Shown here piece after piece: positions 55,036 through 63,228 of a stretch of DNA of 64,000 nt. The notes below the pieces were generated by a model. That model saw only the letters and a list, made by a program, of their open reading frames with translations. It did no database searches and had not been told where the DNA came from. This DNA comes from Pseudomonas linyingensis (GTDB lineage Bacteria; Pseudomonadota; Gammaproteobacteria; Pseudomonadales; Pseudomonadaceae), in contig NZ_FNZE01000001.1 of NCBI RefSeq assembly GCF_900109175.1, positions 124,001 to 188,000 of the forward strand. The letters are read 5' to 3'. Positions within the stretch are counted from its first letter, which is position 1. The number at the start of each line of letters is the position of its first letter. The position numbers were made by a program, and so were the translations under genes.

Positions 55036-55830
55036 ATGCGTGACCTGAGCACTTTGCCCGACCTCAAGCTGGCCCTGGTGCAGACCGCCCCGGTCTGGCA
55101 GGACCCGGCCGCCAACCATGCCCACTTCGCCCGGCTGTTCGACCAGGCCGAGGGCGCCGACCTGGTGATCCTGCCGGAGATGTTCAGCACCGGCTTCTCC
55201 ATGGACGCCGCCGCGCTGGCCGAAGCCGAGGACGGCCCGAGCCGCGCCTGGCTGCTGGAGCAGGCCGCTCGCCTGAACGCGGTGGTGGTCGGCAGCGTGA
55301 TTACTCAGGCGGCCGACGGCAGCTACCGCAACCGCCTGTACTGGGCGCGCCCGGACGGCAGCTGTGCGCACTACGACAAGCGCCACCTGTTCCGCATGGC
55401 CGGCGAGCACGAGCACTACGCCCCAGGTGAGGAGCGCGTGCTGCTGGAGCTGAAGGGCTGGCACGTGCGCCCGCTGGTCTGCTACGACCTGCGCTTCCCG
55501 GTGTGGAGCCGCGACCCGCACGACACCGACCTGCTGCTGTACATCGCCAGCTGGCCGGCGGCGCGGCGCAATCCGTGGAACCGCCTGCTGCCGGCGCGCG
55601 GCATCGAGAACCTGTGCTACGTCGCCGCGGTCAACCGCATCGGCGCCGACGGCAACGGCTACCCGCACGCCGGCGACAGCCAGGTGCTCGACTTCATGGG
55701 CGACAGCCTGCTGGATGCCGGCGAGGCTGACGGGGTGTTCCATGTGACCCTGTCGGCGGCGACGCTGGCCAGGTTCCGTACGCGCTTCCCGGCCTGGCGG
55801 GATGCCGATGCCTTCGAACTGAAGATCTGA
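55036..55830 (+). CDS. Carbon-nitrogen hydrolase (omega-amidase, YafV/Nit2-like)
   Basis: Nitrilase-superfamily amidase of 264 residues. The Glu-Lys-Cys triad is visible: ILPEMFSTGF with the Glu, HYDKRHLFRMAGEH with the Lys, and LVCYDLRFPVW with the Cys. It probably hydrolyses 2-oxoglutaramate or 2-oxosuccinamate, the by-products of the upstream transaminase. A GGAGAGA precedes the start. The cytochrome gene converges at its 3' end with four bases between. Confidence 0.92.
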   Translation: MRDLSTLPDLKLALVQTAPVWQDPAANHAHFARLFDQAEGADLVILPEMFSTGFSMDAAALAEAEDGPSRAWLLEQAARLNAVVVGSVITQAADGSYRNRLYWARPDGSCAHYDKRHLFRMAGEHEHYAPGEERVLLELKGWHVRPLVCYDLRFPVWSRDPHDTDLLLYIASWPAARRNPWNRLLPARGIENLCYVAAVNRIGADGNGYPHAGDSQVLDFMGDSLLDAGEADGVFHVTLSAATLARFRTRFPAWRDADAFELKI

Positions 55831-55833
55831 CGC

Positions 55834-56160
55834 TTAGCGGCCCGCCACGCTGGAAACATAGTGCGCCACGGCGCGGATCTGCTCGTCGCTGAGCGTTTCG
55901 GCGAACGGCGGCATCACGCCGACCCCGTTGCTCACTGCCGCCACCACCCGCGCCGCGTCGGGTTTGAGCTGATCGAGGTCGGGACCGATCGCGCCGCTGG
56001 CGCCGGCCTCGCGCAGCGCGTGGCACAGGCTGCAGGAAGGCTGCGCCTGTTCGAGGAACACCTGGCGACCCTGGGCGAGCAGGGCCTGATCGGTGTCATC
56101 CGCGCTGGCCGTCGAGGCCAGCAGCAGGGCGAGCAGCGTCAGGGCAGGGCGCATGGGCAT
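55834..56160 (-). CDS. sorB: Periplasmic c-type cytochrome (SorB-like)
   Basis: Monohaem cytochrome c of 108 residues. A signal peptide ends at ASA (residue 20), and the haem-binding CSLCH is at 43-47. The Met ligand is probably in GVGVMPPFAETLSDEQI. It follows the sulfite dehydrogenase gene by 23 bases and has the size of SorB, the cytochrome subunit of bacterial sulfite:cytochrome c oxidoreductase. The role as its electron acceptor is inferred from position and family pattern. Confidence 0.88.
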   Translation of the reverse strand: MPMRPALTLLALLLASTASADDTDQALLAQGRQVFLEQAQPSCSLCHALREAGASGAIGPDLDQLKPDAARVVAAVSNGVGVMPPFAETLSDEQIRAVAHYVSSVAGR

Positions 56161-56183
56161 GACGTCACCTCCGAGACGGCTCG

Positions 56184-57374
56184 TCAGACCACGGCAACCT
56201 TCATCGCGTGATCTTCCCAGCCGGTGTGCCCGTAGCCGCGCTCGTTGTCCACCCGCTCGCGCGGCTGCACGTTGCCGTCGACGTCGGTGGCGCGGCTGGC
56301 CAGGCTGTAGTTGCCGGGCTTGAGTTCCACGGCGAGAACGAACGGCCGCCAGGCGTAGGGACCGAGGTCAGGGCCGACGAAGGGTGCCGGTCGCCAGCTC
56401 TGCCCGCCGTCGAGGGACACCTCGACGCTCTTCACCGCCTTGGCGCCGCCGAAGGCCACGCCCTGGATCAGTACCCGCCCGGCCTTCATCTGCTCCAGCG
56501 GCTGGCTGATCCACGACTTGACGCTCATCTCCCACATCGACGGCTGATCCGGGGCGCCCTTTTCGCCCACCGGGCGAATGCGGTAGCCGCTCTTCTGGAT
56601 GTTGGCGTCGGTCTGCTCGGCGGTGAAGGCCAGCTGCTTGACGTACTTGATATTGTTGACTCCGAAGTAGCCGGGGATCACCAGGCGCAGCGGGCCGCCA
56701 TGAGCCACGGAGAGTGGCTCGCCGTTCATCTCCCAGGCCAGCAGGGCCTGGTCCAGGGCGCGCAGCGGCACCGAGCGCTCGACGATCAGGGTCTTCGGAT
56801 CGAGGCTGGCAGGCAGGGTTTCGCCACCGGTGGCGGTGATGAAGCTCTGGCCCTCGGCAACCCCGCCAAGCGCTTCTACGACTGTCTTGAGCGGCACCCC
56901 GCTCCAGAACACGCAGCCGGCGGCGCCGACCGTCCAGGGCGTGCCGCTGGCGCCGTGGGGGAAGAACGCGCGGCCGTTGCCCGAGCACTGCAGCACGCTG
57001 GCCACGGTTGTCACGCCGAGGGATCTAAGCTCGGCCAGGGTTAGGCTGCGTGGCTGCTTGACGCCCTGGAAGGCAACCGTCCACCCCTCGCGGTCGGCGA
57101 GGATGGACGCATCGGGGGCCGGCAGGTTGTTGCGCACGAACAGCCGGTTGCTGGCGGTGATCACGCTGGTGCCGATGGCATCGCGGTGGGTTTCCAGCGT
57201 GTTGGCGCTGTGCACGATCAGCGCCTCGGGAGTCTTCCACTTCACGTAGTCCGGCAGGGGCATGGCTTCCTGGGCCTGCACCCGCCACGGCAGGCCGGAC
57301 AGGCTGACGGCGGCGATGGCGGTGGCCGTTCCCGCCAGCAGGTGGCGGCGGCGCAAATCGATGGGTTCGGGCAT
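56184..57374 (-). CDS. sorA: Sulfite dehydrogenase, molybdopterin subunit (SorA-like)
   Basis: Periplasmic molybdoenzyme of 396 residues that oxidises sulfite to sulfate. The N-terminus has a Tat signal (RRRHLLAG, residues 8-15), ending near VQA (34). The Mo-pterin domain carries the ligand cysteine Cys130 in VLQCSGNGR. The C-terminal dimerisation domain begins near 280 (VKSWISQPLEQMKAG). Electrons would pass to the adjacent cytochrome. Sulfite could arise from taurine, sulfonate or cysteine catabolism; no such genes are next to it. The upstream 176 bases before a small gene are gene-free. Confidence 0.93.
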   Translation of the reverse strand: MPEPIDLRRRHLLAGTATAIAAVSLSGLPWRVQAQEAMPLPDYVKWKTPEALIVHSANTLETHRDAIGTSVITASNRLFVRNNLPAPDASILADREGWTVAFQGVKQPRSLTLAELRSLGVTTVASVLQCSGNGRAFFPHGASGTPWTVGAAGCVFWSGVPLKTVVEALGGVAEGQSFITATGGETLPASLDPKTLIVERSVPLRALDQALLAWEMNGEPLSVAHGGPLRLVIPGYFGVNNIKYVKQLAFTAEQTDANIQKSGYRIRPVGEKGAPDQPSMWEMSVKSWISQPLEQMKAGRVLIQGVAFGGAKAVKSVEVSLDGGQSWRPAPFVGPDLGPYAWRPFVLAVELKPGNYSLASRATDVDGNVQPRERVDNERGYGHTGWEDHAMKVAVV

Positions 57375-57550
57375 GGGGCCTCTCCCGGGAAGGGCTGCCG
57401 GCGGCTACGGGCAATCCGGCGCTCGGTAGCGACTGAGGAAGGCGGCTGGCGGAGGGCCCGCGGCGGGTTCCGTCACTCCGGACATGGCACCCATCCGCTC
57501 GGTACGCTCGGACAGGGTATCTACGGGTTTAGGCAGGGGGTGCTCCCCTG

Positions 57551-57745
57551 TCAAGGCGCCGGGGTGCCGCGCTCCTCGCGCACCAAGTAGGCCTGCTTGT
57601 GCCCGCGCGCCTCGTAGTCGTGCATGACGGCCTCCGCGTCGGCGCGGTTGGCGAAGCGGCGCATTGCCACCTCGTTGCCGTTGTCGTCGATGCGATAGAG
57701 CAGCCAGCAGCCCTGCTGCGCGCCGGTATCGGTCGAGCGGATCAC
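57551..57745 (-). CDS. Small conserved-looking protein of unknown function
   Basis: A 64-residue protein reading from a GTG start at 57745, supported by GGGAGGA seven bases upstream. The sequence is polar, with FANRADAEAVMHDYEARGHKQAYLVREE forming a plausible alpha-beta unit (a small SPOR-like or sugar-kinase-like beta-alpha-beta). I do not recognise the family. It lies between sorA and the divergent flavin reductase gene. Confidence 0.6.
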   Translation of the reverse strand: MIRSTDTGAQQGCWLLYRIDDNGNEVAMRRFANRADAEAVMHDYEARGHKQAYLVREERGTPAP

Positions 57746-57808
57746 GCGTCGATCCTCCCGCGGGGCTATGGTTGATCTGGTCAGCGTCTTCCTTTCCGGA
57801 GCCACCCG

Positions 57809-58342
57809 ATGAAAGAGTTCCTGCCTCTCGCCGAAGTCTACGCCATCCTCGAACCCGGCCCGGTGGTGCTGCTCGGCACCGCGCAGGACGGCCGTGCCAA
57901 CCTGATGCCGATGTCCTGGCACACGATGCTGGAATTCGAGCCGCCGCTGGTCGGCTGCGTGGTCAGCGCGGCCAACCATTCCTTCGCCGCCCTGGAGGCG
58001 ACCGGCGAGTGCGTGCTCAACGTGCCTGCCGCCGAGTTGCTGGACCAGCTGGTGGCCTGCGGCAACAGCCACGGCGATCAGCTCGACAAGTTCGCCAAGT
58101 ACGGTCTCAGCGCGGTGCCCTCGGCCGAGGTGGCGGTGCCGCGGGTGGAGGAGTGCTGGGCGAACCTGGAGTGCCGGGTGGTGGATCGCCAGCTGGTCGG
58201 CAGCTACAACTTCTTCATCCTCGAGGTGGTGCAGGCCTGGCACGACCCAGCGGTGAGGGTGCCGCGCACCCTGCACCATCGCGGCTACGGCAGGTTCATG
58301 ATTGCCGGCGAGGAGATACAGACCGGCTCGGCGATGCGTTAG
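57809..58342 (+). CDS. Flavin reductase family protein
   Basis: FMN-binding protein of 177 residues. The pattern is VVLLGTAQDGRANLMPMSWHTMLEFEPPLVGCVVS (about 20-54), NHSFAALEATGECVLNVP and a C-terminal RGYGRFMIAGEEI. Members reduce flavin for monooxygenases or are small flavoprotein reductases. No oxygenase partner is nearby. The start fits MKEFLPLAEVYAILEPG. The stop overlaps the stop of the convergent DUF2784 gene by four bases. Confidence 0.88.
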   Translation: MKEFLPLAEVYAILEPGPVVLLGTAQDGRANLMPMSWHTMLEFEPPLVGCVVSAANHSFAALEATGECVLNVPAAELLDQLVACGNSHGDQLDKFAKYGLSAVPSAEVAVPRVEECWANLECRVVDRQLVGSYNFFILEVVQAWHDPAVRVPRTLHHRGYGRFMIAGEEIQTGSAMR

Positions 58343-58707
58343 CGCTGCTGGCGCCGACGTCGCCACACCCAGCCATAGACCGCCAGGTTCACCAGCAGGA
58401 CGAACGCCGCCAGCACGTACTGCACCGGCAGGGTCAGCCAGTCCGGGTAGAGCAGCGGCAGCAGGTAGTGCTCGACGAAGCCCACGCTGTAGCCGGCCTC
58501 GCCGGCGCGCAGGCGCAGCTGCTGTTCCCAGGCGGTGAGCGGGCAGCCGCGGCCGGTCAGCTCGACGAAGATCGCCCAAACCGCCGCCGGCGGATGGAGC
58601 AGCAGGAAGCCCCGCCACCAGACCGCCGGCAGTCCGCCGAGCAGCGCGAACAGCACGAAGCCCAGGTGCACGACCAGAATGGCGTCGGCAGCCAGGCCCC
58701 AGAACAT
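58339..58707 (-). CDS. DUF2784 membrane protein
   Basis: Membrane protein of 122 residues with about four hydrophobic segments. It begins FWGLAADAILVVHLGFVLFALLGG and includes HPPAAVWAIFVELTGRGCPLTAWEQQLR, which are family hallmarks of DUF2784. The function is unknown. The start is two bases from the stop of the cupin gene upstream, so the two are likely co-transcribed. Confidence 0.88.
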   Translation of the reverse strand: MFWGLAADAILVVHLGFVLFALLGGLPAVWWRGFLLLHPPAAVWAIFVELTGRGCPLTAWEQQLRLRAGEAGYSVGFVEHYLLPLLYPDWLTLPVQYVLAAFVLLVNLAVYGWVWRRRRQQR

Positions 58708-58709
58708 GC

Positions 58710-59069
58710 CTAGTGCGTCCGCGCGTAGTCGAGCATGCCCTGGAAGTCGACCACCACCGCCGGTTCGTCGCCGACCACCCAGGCGTCGTGGCCCGAGGGC
58801 AGCAGCGACAGGTCGCCCGGCCGGCAGTCGAACTCGCTGCCGTCGTCCATCAGGATGTGCAGCACGCCGCTGACGTGGTACTGGAAGTGCGGCGCCTCGC
58901 AGCTCTTGGTCTTGGCGATCGGCTGCACCGAGGTCGACCAGCGCCAGCCGGGCTCGAAGATGGCGCGGCCGACGGTGGCACCGCCGATGGTGACCAGCTC
59001 CAGCCGGCCCTTGGGAAACTCCCGGACCTCGTCCGGTGTGCCGAAGTGCTTGAGTGCCGCCCTATCCAT
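58710..59069 (-). CDS. Cupin-domain protein
   Basis: Single-cupin protein of 119 residues. The beta-barrel motifs are FEPGWRWSTSVQPIAKTKSCEAPHFQYHVSGVLHILMDDGSEF and RPGDLSLLPSGHDAWVVGDEPAVVVDF. A few His and Glu typical of the metal site are present (PHFQYHVSG), but the pattern is not the full HxHxxxxE. The start is at MDRAALKHFGTPDEV. It may sense or protect against a small ligand; no substrate can be assigned. Confidence 0.82.
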   Translation of the reverse strand: MDRAALKHFGTPDEVREFPKGRLELVTIGGATVGRAIFEPGWRWSTSVQPIAKTKSCEAPHFQYHVSGVLHILMDDGSEFDCRPGDLSLLPSGHDAWVVGDEPAVVVDFQGMLDYARTH

Positions 59070-59181
59070 TGTCCACCTCCCGCTTGTCGGTGACTTGGAG
59101 CCGGCCGCCCGTTGCAGCCGGGTCAACAGTTCAAGGTTAGGTCAGCCACGGCAGTGGACGCGGATGGTCGGACGCGCGGTG

Positions 59182-60360
59182 TCACTCCAGCCCCAGTCGC
59201 TCGCGCGCCGGACGCAGGTGCGGCAGCGGCCAGGCGGCGGCGATGGTCGCCAGCAACAGCGCCACGCCAAGCAGCGGCAACTGCGCCAGGCCGAACTGGG
59301 CGCCGAGCCACAGGCCGCCGAACCAGGCACCGCTGGCGTTGCCGAGGTTGAAGGCGGCGTGGCTGAGGGTGGCGGCCAGGCCGGCCGAGTCGCCGGCCTG
59401 CTCCACCAGCAGCAGCTGCAGCGGCGAGGAGATCGCGAAGCTGGCCATGCCCCAGCACAGCAGCAGGGTCATGGTCGCCGGCGTGGTGTCGATGAAGGCG
59501 AACAGACCGAGCAGGGCCAGGGCGCTGCAGCCCATGGCCAGCGGCACGGCATGACGGATGCCGCGGTCGGCCAGGCGTCCGCCGAGCAGGTTGCCGAGGG
59601 TCAGACCGACGCCGAACACCAAGAGGCCGGTATTGCTCAGGTTGGCCGACAGGCCCCCGCTGTCGCGCAGCAGCGGGCTGATGTAGGTGAACACGCTGAA
59701 CAGCGCTACCGAGGACAGGCAGCACACACCGAGGGCATGCAGCACCGGGCGGCGCAGCACGCCGCTCCAGGCGCCGCCGCCGTGCCGCGGCGCCTCCTGC
59801 CGGCGCGGCAGCCACAGCCACTGGGCGAGCAGGGTGCACAGGCCGAAGCCGGCGACGGCAAGGAAGGTCATCCGCCAGCTGCTGGCCTGGCCGAACCAGG
59901 CGCCCAGCGGCACGCCGAGCACGTTGGCGATGGTCAATCCGCTGAGCACCAGGGCCATGGCCGAGGCGCGCCGCTGCGGCGGGGCCAGCTCCGCGGCGAG
60001 CAGGGTGGCGCAGCCGAAGAAGCCGGCATGGCTGATCGCGGTGAACAGCCGCGCGGCGACCAGCCAGGCGTAGTCCGGCGCCAGTGCGCAGCCCAGGTTG
60101 CCCAGGGTGTAGGCGCCCATCAGCCACATCAGCGCCTGCTTGCGCGGCAGACGGCCGAGCAGCGGGCCGAGCAGCGGAGCACCGACCACCACGCCCATGG
60201 CGTAGGCGCTGACCAGCAGGCCGGCGTCGGCCAGGCTGACGGCGAGGTCGCCGGCCACCTCGGGTAGCAGGCCCATGATGATGTATTCGCTGCTGCCGAC
60301 CACGAAGCCGCCGAGTGCGAGGGCCAGCAGGGGCAGGGAAAGCAGGGTTGGGGCGGGCAT
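59182..60360 (-). CDS. MFS efflux transporter (DHA1/AraJ-like)
   Basis: Major facilitator of 392 residues with twelve membrane segments. Characteristic phrases are LGGFVVGSSEYIIMGLLPEVAGDLAVS near the N-terminus, GPLLGRLPRKQAL in the 2-3 loop and ANVLGVPLGAWFGQASSWRMTF in segment 5. This resembles the arabinose- and purine-efflux type (AraJ/PbuE group). The substrate is unknown. I took MPAPTLLSLPLLALALGG at 60360 as the start; the in-frame ATG at 60402 would add 14 residues. Confidence 0.88.
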   Translation of the reverse strand: MPAPTLLSLPLLALALGGFVVGSSEYIIMGLLPEVAGDLAVSLADAGLLVSAYAMGVVVGAPLLGPLLGRLPRKQALMWLMGAYTLGNLGCALAPDYAWLVAARLFTAISHAGFFGCATLLAAELAPPQRRASAMALVLSGLTIANVLGVPLGAWFGQASSWRMTFLAVAGFGLCTLLAQWLWLPRRQEAPRHGGGAWSGVLRRPVLHALGVCCLSSVALFSVFTYISPLLRDSGGLSANLSNTGLLVFGVGLTLGNLLGGRLADRGIRHAVPLAMGCSALALLGLFAFIDTTPATMTLLLCWGMASFAISSPLQLLLVEQAGDSAGLAATLSHAAFNLGNASGAWFGGLWLGAQFGLAQLPLLGVALLLATIAAAWPLPHLRPARERLGLE

Positions 60361-60440
60361 GGGGCGGGCGTTCTCGGGGAAAGTGCTGGAAGCGGCAGGC
60401 AATGCGGGAGGCGCATTCTAGCGCGGCGGCCTGGTGTTCG

Positions 60441-60494
60441 TAGGGGCGAATTCATTCGCCTTGTGCGTGCGTCGGGCGAATGAATTCGCCCCTA
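60441..60494. repeat. 20-base inverted repeat around the stop of the DUF2238 gene
   Basis: Left arm 60441-60460 and right arm 60475-60494 are perfectly complementary (20 bases), with a 14-base loop. Each arm contains GGGGCGAATTCATTCGCC, itself partly palindromic. The right arm includes the stop codon of the DUF2238 gene. I recall similar sequences from intergenic regions of pseudomonads. Confidence 0.65.
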
Positions 60495-61106
60495 GCGGGT
60501 CTCCAGCGCGGCGATCTGCCGGTCCTGCAGACGGGCCAGAGCAAGCAGCCCCAGACTGGCGCCGAGCAGGGCCCAGAACATGTCCGCCTGGGTGTCCCAC
60601 GGATCGCCCTGGGTGCCGAGGAACTCGATGGCGCCGCCGCCGGCGAGGAGCGCCACCCACCATTCGATCAGTTCGTAGACGGCGCTGATCGCCATGGCCA
60701 CGCACAGCGCCAGGAAGGCCAGCATCTTGCCGGGGGTGACGAAGCGGCCGCGCAGGAGAATCTCGCGGGCGATCAGCGCCGGCACCAGGCCCTGCATGAA
60801 GTGGCCGAGCTTGTCGTAGGGGTTGCGCTCCAGGTCCAGCAGCTCCTGCACCCAGAAGCCCGCCGGCACCCGCGCATAGGTGTAGGCACCGCCGAGAATC
60901 AGCACCAGGCAGTGCAGGGTGATCAGCACGTAGAGCAGGGTGGTTAGCGGGAAGCGGCGGGCGGTGGCGAGCAGCAGCGGGGCGGCGATCAGCACCGGCG
61001 AGACTTCCAGCCACCAGGTGGCGCGGTCGTAGGGGGCGATGCCGGAGACGATCAGCGCGGCCAGTACCGTCAGGCCCAGTGCTCCATACAGGCGCGTGTG
61101 CTGCAT
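60492..61106 (-). CDS. DUF2238 (YjdF-like) membrane protein
   Basis: Membrane protein of 204 residues with about six hydrophobic segments. The family signature [21 protein letters not shown] is at about 97-117, followed by [32 protein letters not shown]. Function is unknown. The stop codon lies inside an inverted repeat. Confidence 0.88.
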   Translation of the reverse strand: MQHTRLYGALGLTVLAALIVSGIAPYDRATWWLEVSPVLIAAPLLLATARRFPLTTLLYVLITLHCLVLILGGAYTYARVPAGFWVQELLDLERNPYDKLGHFMQGLVPALIAREILLRGRFVTPGKMLAFLALCVAMAISAVYELIEWWVALLAGGGAIEFLGTQGDPWDTQADMFWALLGASLGLLALARLQDRQIAALETR

Positions 61107-61223
61107 ATCCGTCTCCGCTGGCCGATCCGGCTTCGCGGTCACACTACTGCAGGGCGCCGCGGGCCGTCCAGCGCGTGGCGCCACGGGGTATCCTGTACGG
61201 GTATTCCCTGTGCCGAGCCCGCC

Positions 61224-61637
61224 ATGCTGGAAATCTCCAATGCCGTCCACCTGCCCGACAGCGAGATCGAACTCTCCGCGATCCGCGCCCAGGGTGCCGG
61301 CGGGCAGAACGTCAACAAGGTGTCCAGTGCGGTGCACCTGCGCTTCGACATCCCCGCATCAAGCTTGCCGGAGTTCTACAAGGAACGCCTGCTGGCGCTG
61401 CGCGACAGCCGCATCACCGGCGAGGGGGTGATCGTCATCAAGGCGCAGCAGTACCGCACCCAGGAGCAGAACCGCGCCGATGCGCTCGCGCGCCTGACCG
61501 AACTGATCCGCAGCGTGGCCAAGGTCGAGAAGGCGCGCCGGCCGACCAAACCGACACTGGGCTCGAAGAAGCGCCGGCTGGAGGGCAAGAGCAAGCGCGG
61601 GGCGATCAAGGCCGGGCGCGGCAAGGTCGACTTCTGA
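61224..61637 (+). CDS. arfB: Alternative ribosome-rescue factor ArfB
   Basis: Peptidyl-tRNA hydrolase-like release factor of 137 residues that rescues stalled ribosomes. The GGQ motif is at 26-28 in [21 protein letters not shown]. The basic C-terminal tail ([20 protein letters not shown]) that enters the mRNA channel is present and full length. The start [16 protein letters not shown] is at 61224. It is divergent from the DUF2238 gene. Confidence 0.95.
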   Translation: MLEISNAVHLPDSEIELSAIRAQGAGGQNVNKVSSAVHLRFDIPASSLPEFYKERLLALRDSRITGEGVIVIKAQQYRTQEQNRADALARLTELIRSVAKVEKARRPTKPTLGSKKRRLEGKSKRGAIKAGRGKVDF

Positions 61638-61711
61638 GTGCCGGTCGAGCCATGGCGCGGCCTCGGCTCGCCTGGGGGCTTGGCCGGGCCGGGCACGCAG
61701 GGGCGTGGGGG

Positions 61712-62401
61712 CTAGCTGCCCTGGCCGAATAGCAGGCGACGTGCCTCGGCAGTGAGCAGGGCGTCGGGATCGGCGTTGATCTGCTCGGCCATCGCGTAGG
61801 CGCGCTGTACTGCCGGCCGCTCGGCGATGCGATCCAGCCAGGCAGCCATGTTCGGGAAGTCTTCGAGGCGCTGACGCTGGCCTTCCCACAACTTGGCCCA
61901 GGGATAGATCGCCATGTCGGCGATCGAATAGTCGCCCGCCACGTAGTCGCGCCCCTGCAACTGGCGGTCGAGGACTCCGTACAGACGTGCGGTCTCCTTG
62001 ACGTAGCGCTCGATGGCATAGGGGATCGGCTCCGGCGCATAGCGGACGAAGTGGTGATTCTGCCCGGCCATCGGCCCCAGCCCGCCCATCTGCCAGTACA
62101 GCCACTGCAGCACCTGGAAGCGCGGGCGTGGCTCGCGGGGCAGGAAGCGCCCGCTCTTGTCCGCCAGGTATTCGAGGATGGCACCGGACTCGAACAGCGC
62201 CAGTGGCTCGCCGCCGTCGACCGGGGCCTGGTCGACGATGGCCGGAATCCGGTTGTTCGGGGCGATCTTCAGGAAATCGGCGGCGAACTGCTCGCCCTTG
62301 CCGATATGGACCGGGCGCAGGTGATAGTCGAGCCCGGTCTCTTCGAGAAAGATGGTGATCTTGTGGCCGTTGGGGGTGGTCCAGTAATAGAGGTCGATCA
62401 T
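61712..62401 (-). CDS. Nu-class glutathione S-transferase (YfcG/YghU-like)
   Basis: Glutathione transferase of 229 residues. The N-terminus MIDLYYWTTPNGHK is almost that of E. coli YfcG; Thr9 and Asn11 correspond to the residues that bind glutathione disulfide there. The thioredoxin-fold domain ends near 85 with LFESGAILEYLADKSG, and a helical domain follows. Disulfide-bond reductase activity is expected. Another glutathione transferase gene lies 13 bases upstream. Confidence 0.9.
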   Translation of the reverse strand: MIDLYYWTTPNGHKITIFLEETGLDYHLRPVHIGKGEQFAADFLKIAPNNRIPAIVDQAPVDGGEPLALFESGAILEYLADKSGRFLPREPRPRFQVLQWLYWQMGGLGPMAGQNHHFVRYAPEPIPYAIERYVKETARLYGVLDRQLQGRDYVAGDYSIADMAIYPWAKLWEGQRQRLEDFPNMAAWLDRIAERPAVQRAYAMAEQINADPDALLTAEARRLLFGQGS

Positions 62402-62414
62402 CGCGCGTTCCTCC

Positions 62415-63095
62415 TCAGGCGGCGCGGCGCACCGGGTCGTGGGACTGTTCGTAGCGGTTCAGCAGGCGGGCGAACCAAGCGCCGACCGGCGAGTCTTCGG
62501 CCCAGGGCTGCTCGCCCAGGCACCAGGCCCAGAAGAAGAAACCGCCGATCAGGTAGTCGGCAGCCGCCGGCTCGGCGCCGTCCAGCCAAGGCTGGTTGCT
62601 GAGCAGCGTGTTCAGCGGCTGCAGCGCGCGGTCAAACTGTGCCTGTCCGGCTTGCAGGTCTGCGAAGGCCTCCAGGGTCATGCCCAGGTTCTTCTCGCGG
62701 CTCTGGCGGAAGTAGTCGCGGTCGGCCGGGTCGATCAGCGCGTAGATGCGCAGCACCAGCAGGCGGAACAGCGCCGGGCGCAGGTCCTGGGCGATCAGTT
62801 GATCGATCAGGCGCAGACGGCTTTCGCCCAGCGCGCCGCCGAGCAGGGGGTGTTGCGAGTACTCGGTATCGAGATAGCGGAAGATCGCCAGGCTGTCGTT
62901 GACGGTCGTCGACTCGTCGCGCAGCACCGGCACCAGCTTCTGCCCGGAGAAGGCCAGCTCGGCCTTGTCGCTGAAACGCACCGGACGGCTGACGAAGTCC
63001 AGGCCCTTGTGGGCCAGCGCCAGGCGTACGCGCCAGCAGTAGGGGGAGAACACCAGCTCGGGGGCAGCACCGCACAGTTCGAAGAGTTCACGCAT
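62415..63095 (-). CDS. Glutathione S-transferase-like protein (beta-etherase-like)
   Basis: GST-fold protein of 226 residues. ELVFSPYCWRVRLALAHKGLDF (about 13-34) resembles the beginning of LigE/LigF-type and related GSTs. SLAIFRYLDTEY closes the thioredoxin domain. The helical domain carries NQPWLDGAEPAAADYLIGGFFFW. I chose the ATG at 63095 (MRELFELCGAAPE), as GCAGG precedes it, rather than the ATG at 63113. The substrate is unknown. It is co-directional with the Nu-class GST. Confidence 0.85.
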   Translation of the reverse strand: MRELFELCGAAPELVFSPYCWRVRLALAHKGLDFVSRPVRFSDKAELAFSGQKLVPVLRDESTTVNDSLAIFRYLDTEYSQHPLLGGALGESRLRLIDQLIAQDLRPALFRLLVLRIYALIDPADRDYFRQSREKNLGMTLEAFADLQAGQAQFDRALQPLNTLLSNQPWLDGAEPAAADYLIGGFFFWAWCLGEQPWAEDSPVGAWFARLLNRYEQSHDPVRRAA

Positions 63096-63193
63096 GGATA
63101 TAGCCTGCTTCATAGGGGGGCAGAGGCCCTGAACAGGCAGGCTAGCAGCCTGGAGCGTCGGCGGCGAGCGTGTGGCGGTGATGGGAATGATGT

Positions 63194-63218
63194 CCCGCGG
63201 GCCAGGATGGCCCGCGGG
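63194..63218 (-). terminator. Hairpin after leuA
   Basis: CCCGCGGGCC (63194-63203) pairs with GGCCCGCGGG (63209-63218) around a five-base loop, ten bases beyond the leuA stop. The trailing minus-strand sequence is only modestly T-rich. Confidence 0.55.
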
Positions 63219-63228
63219 AGCTGGGGCA

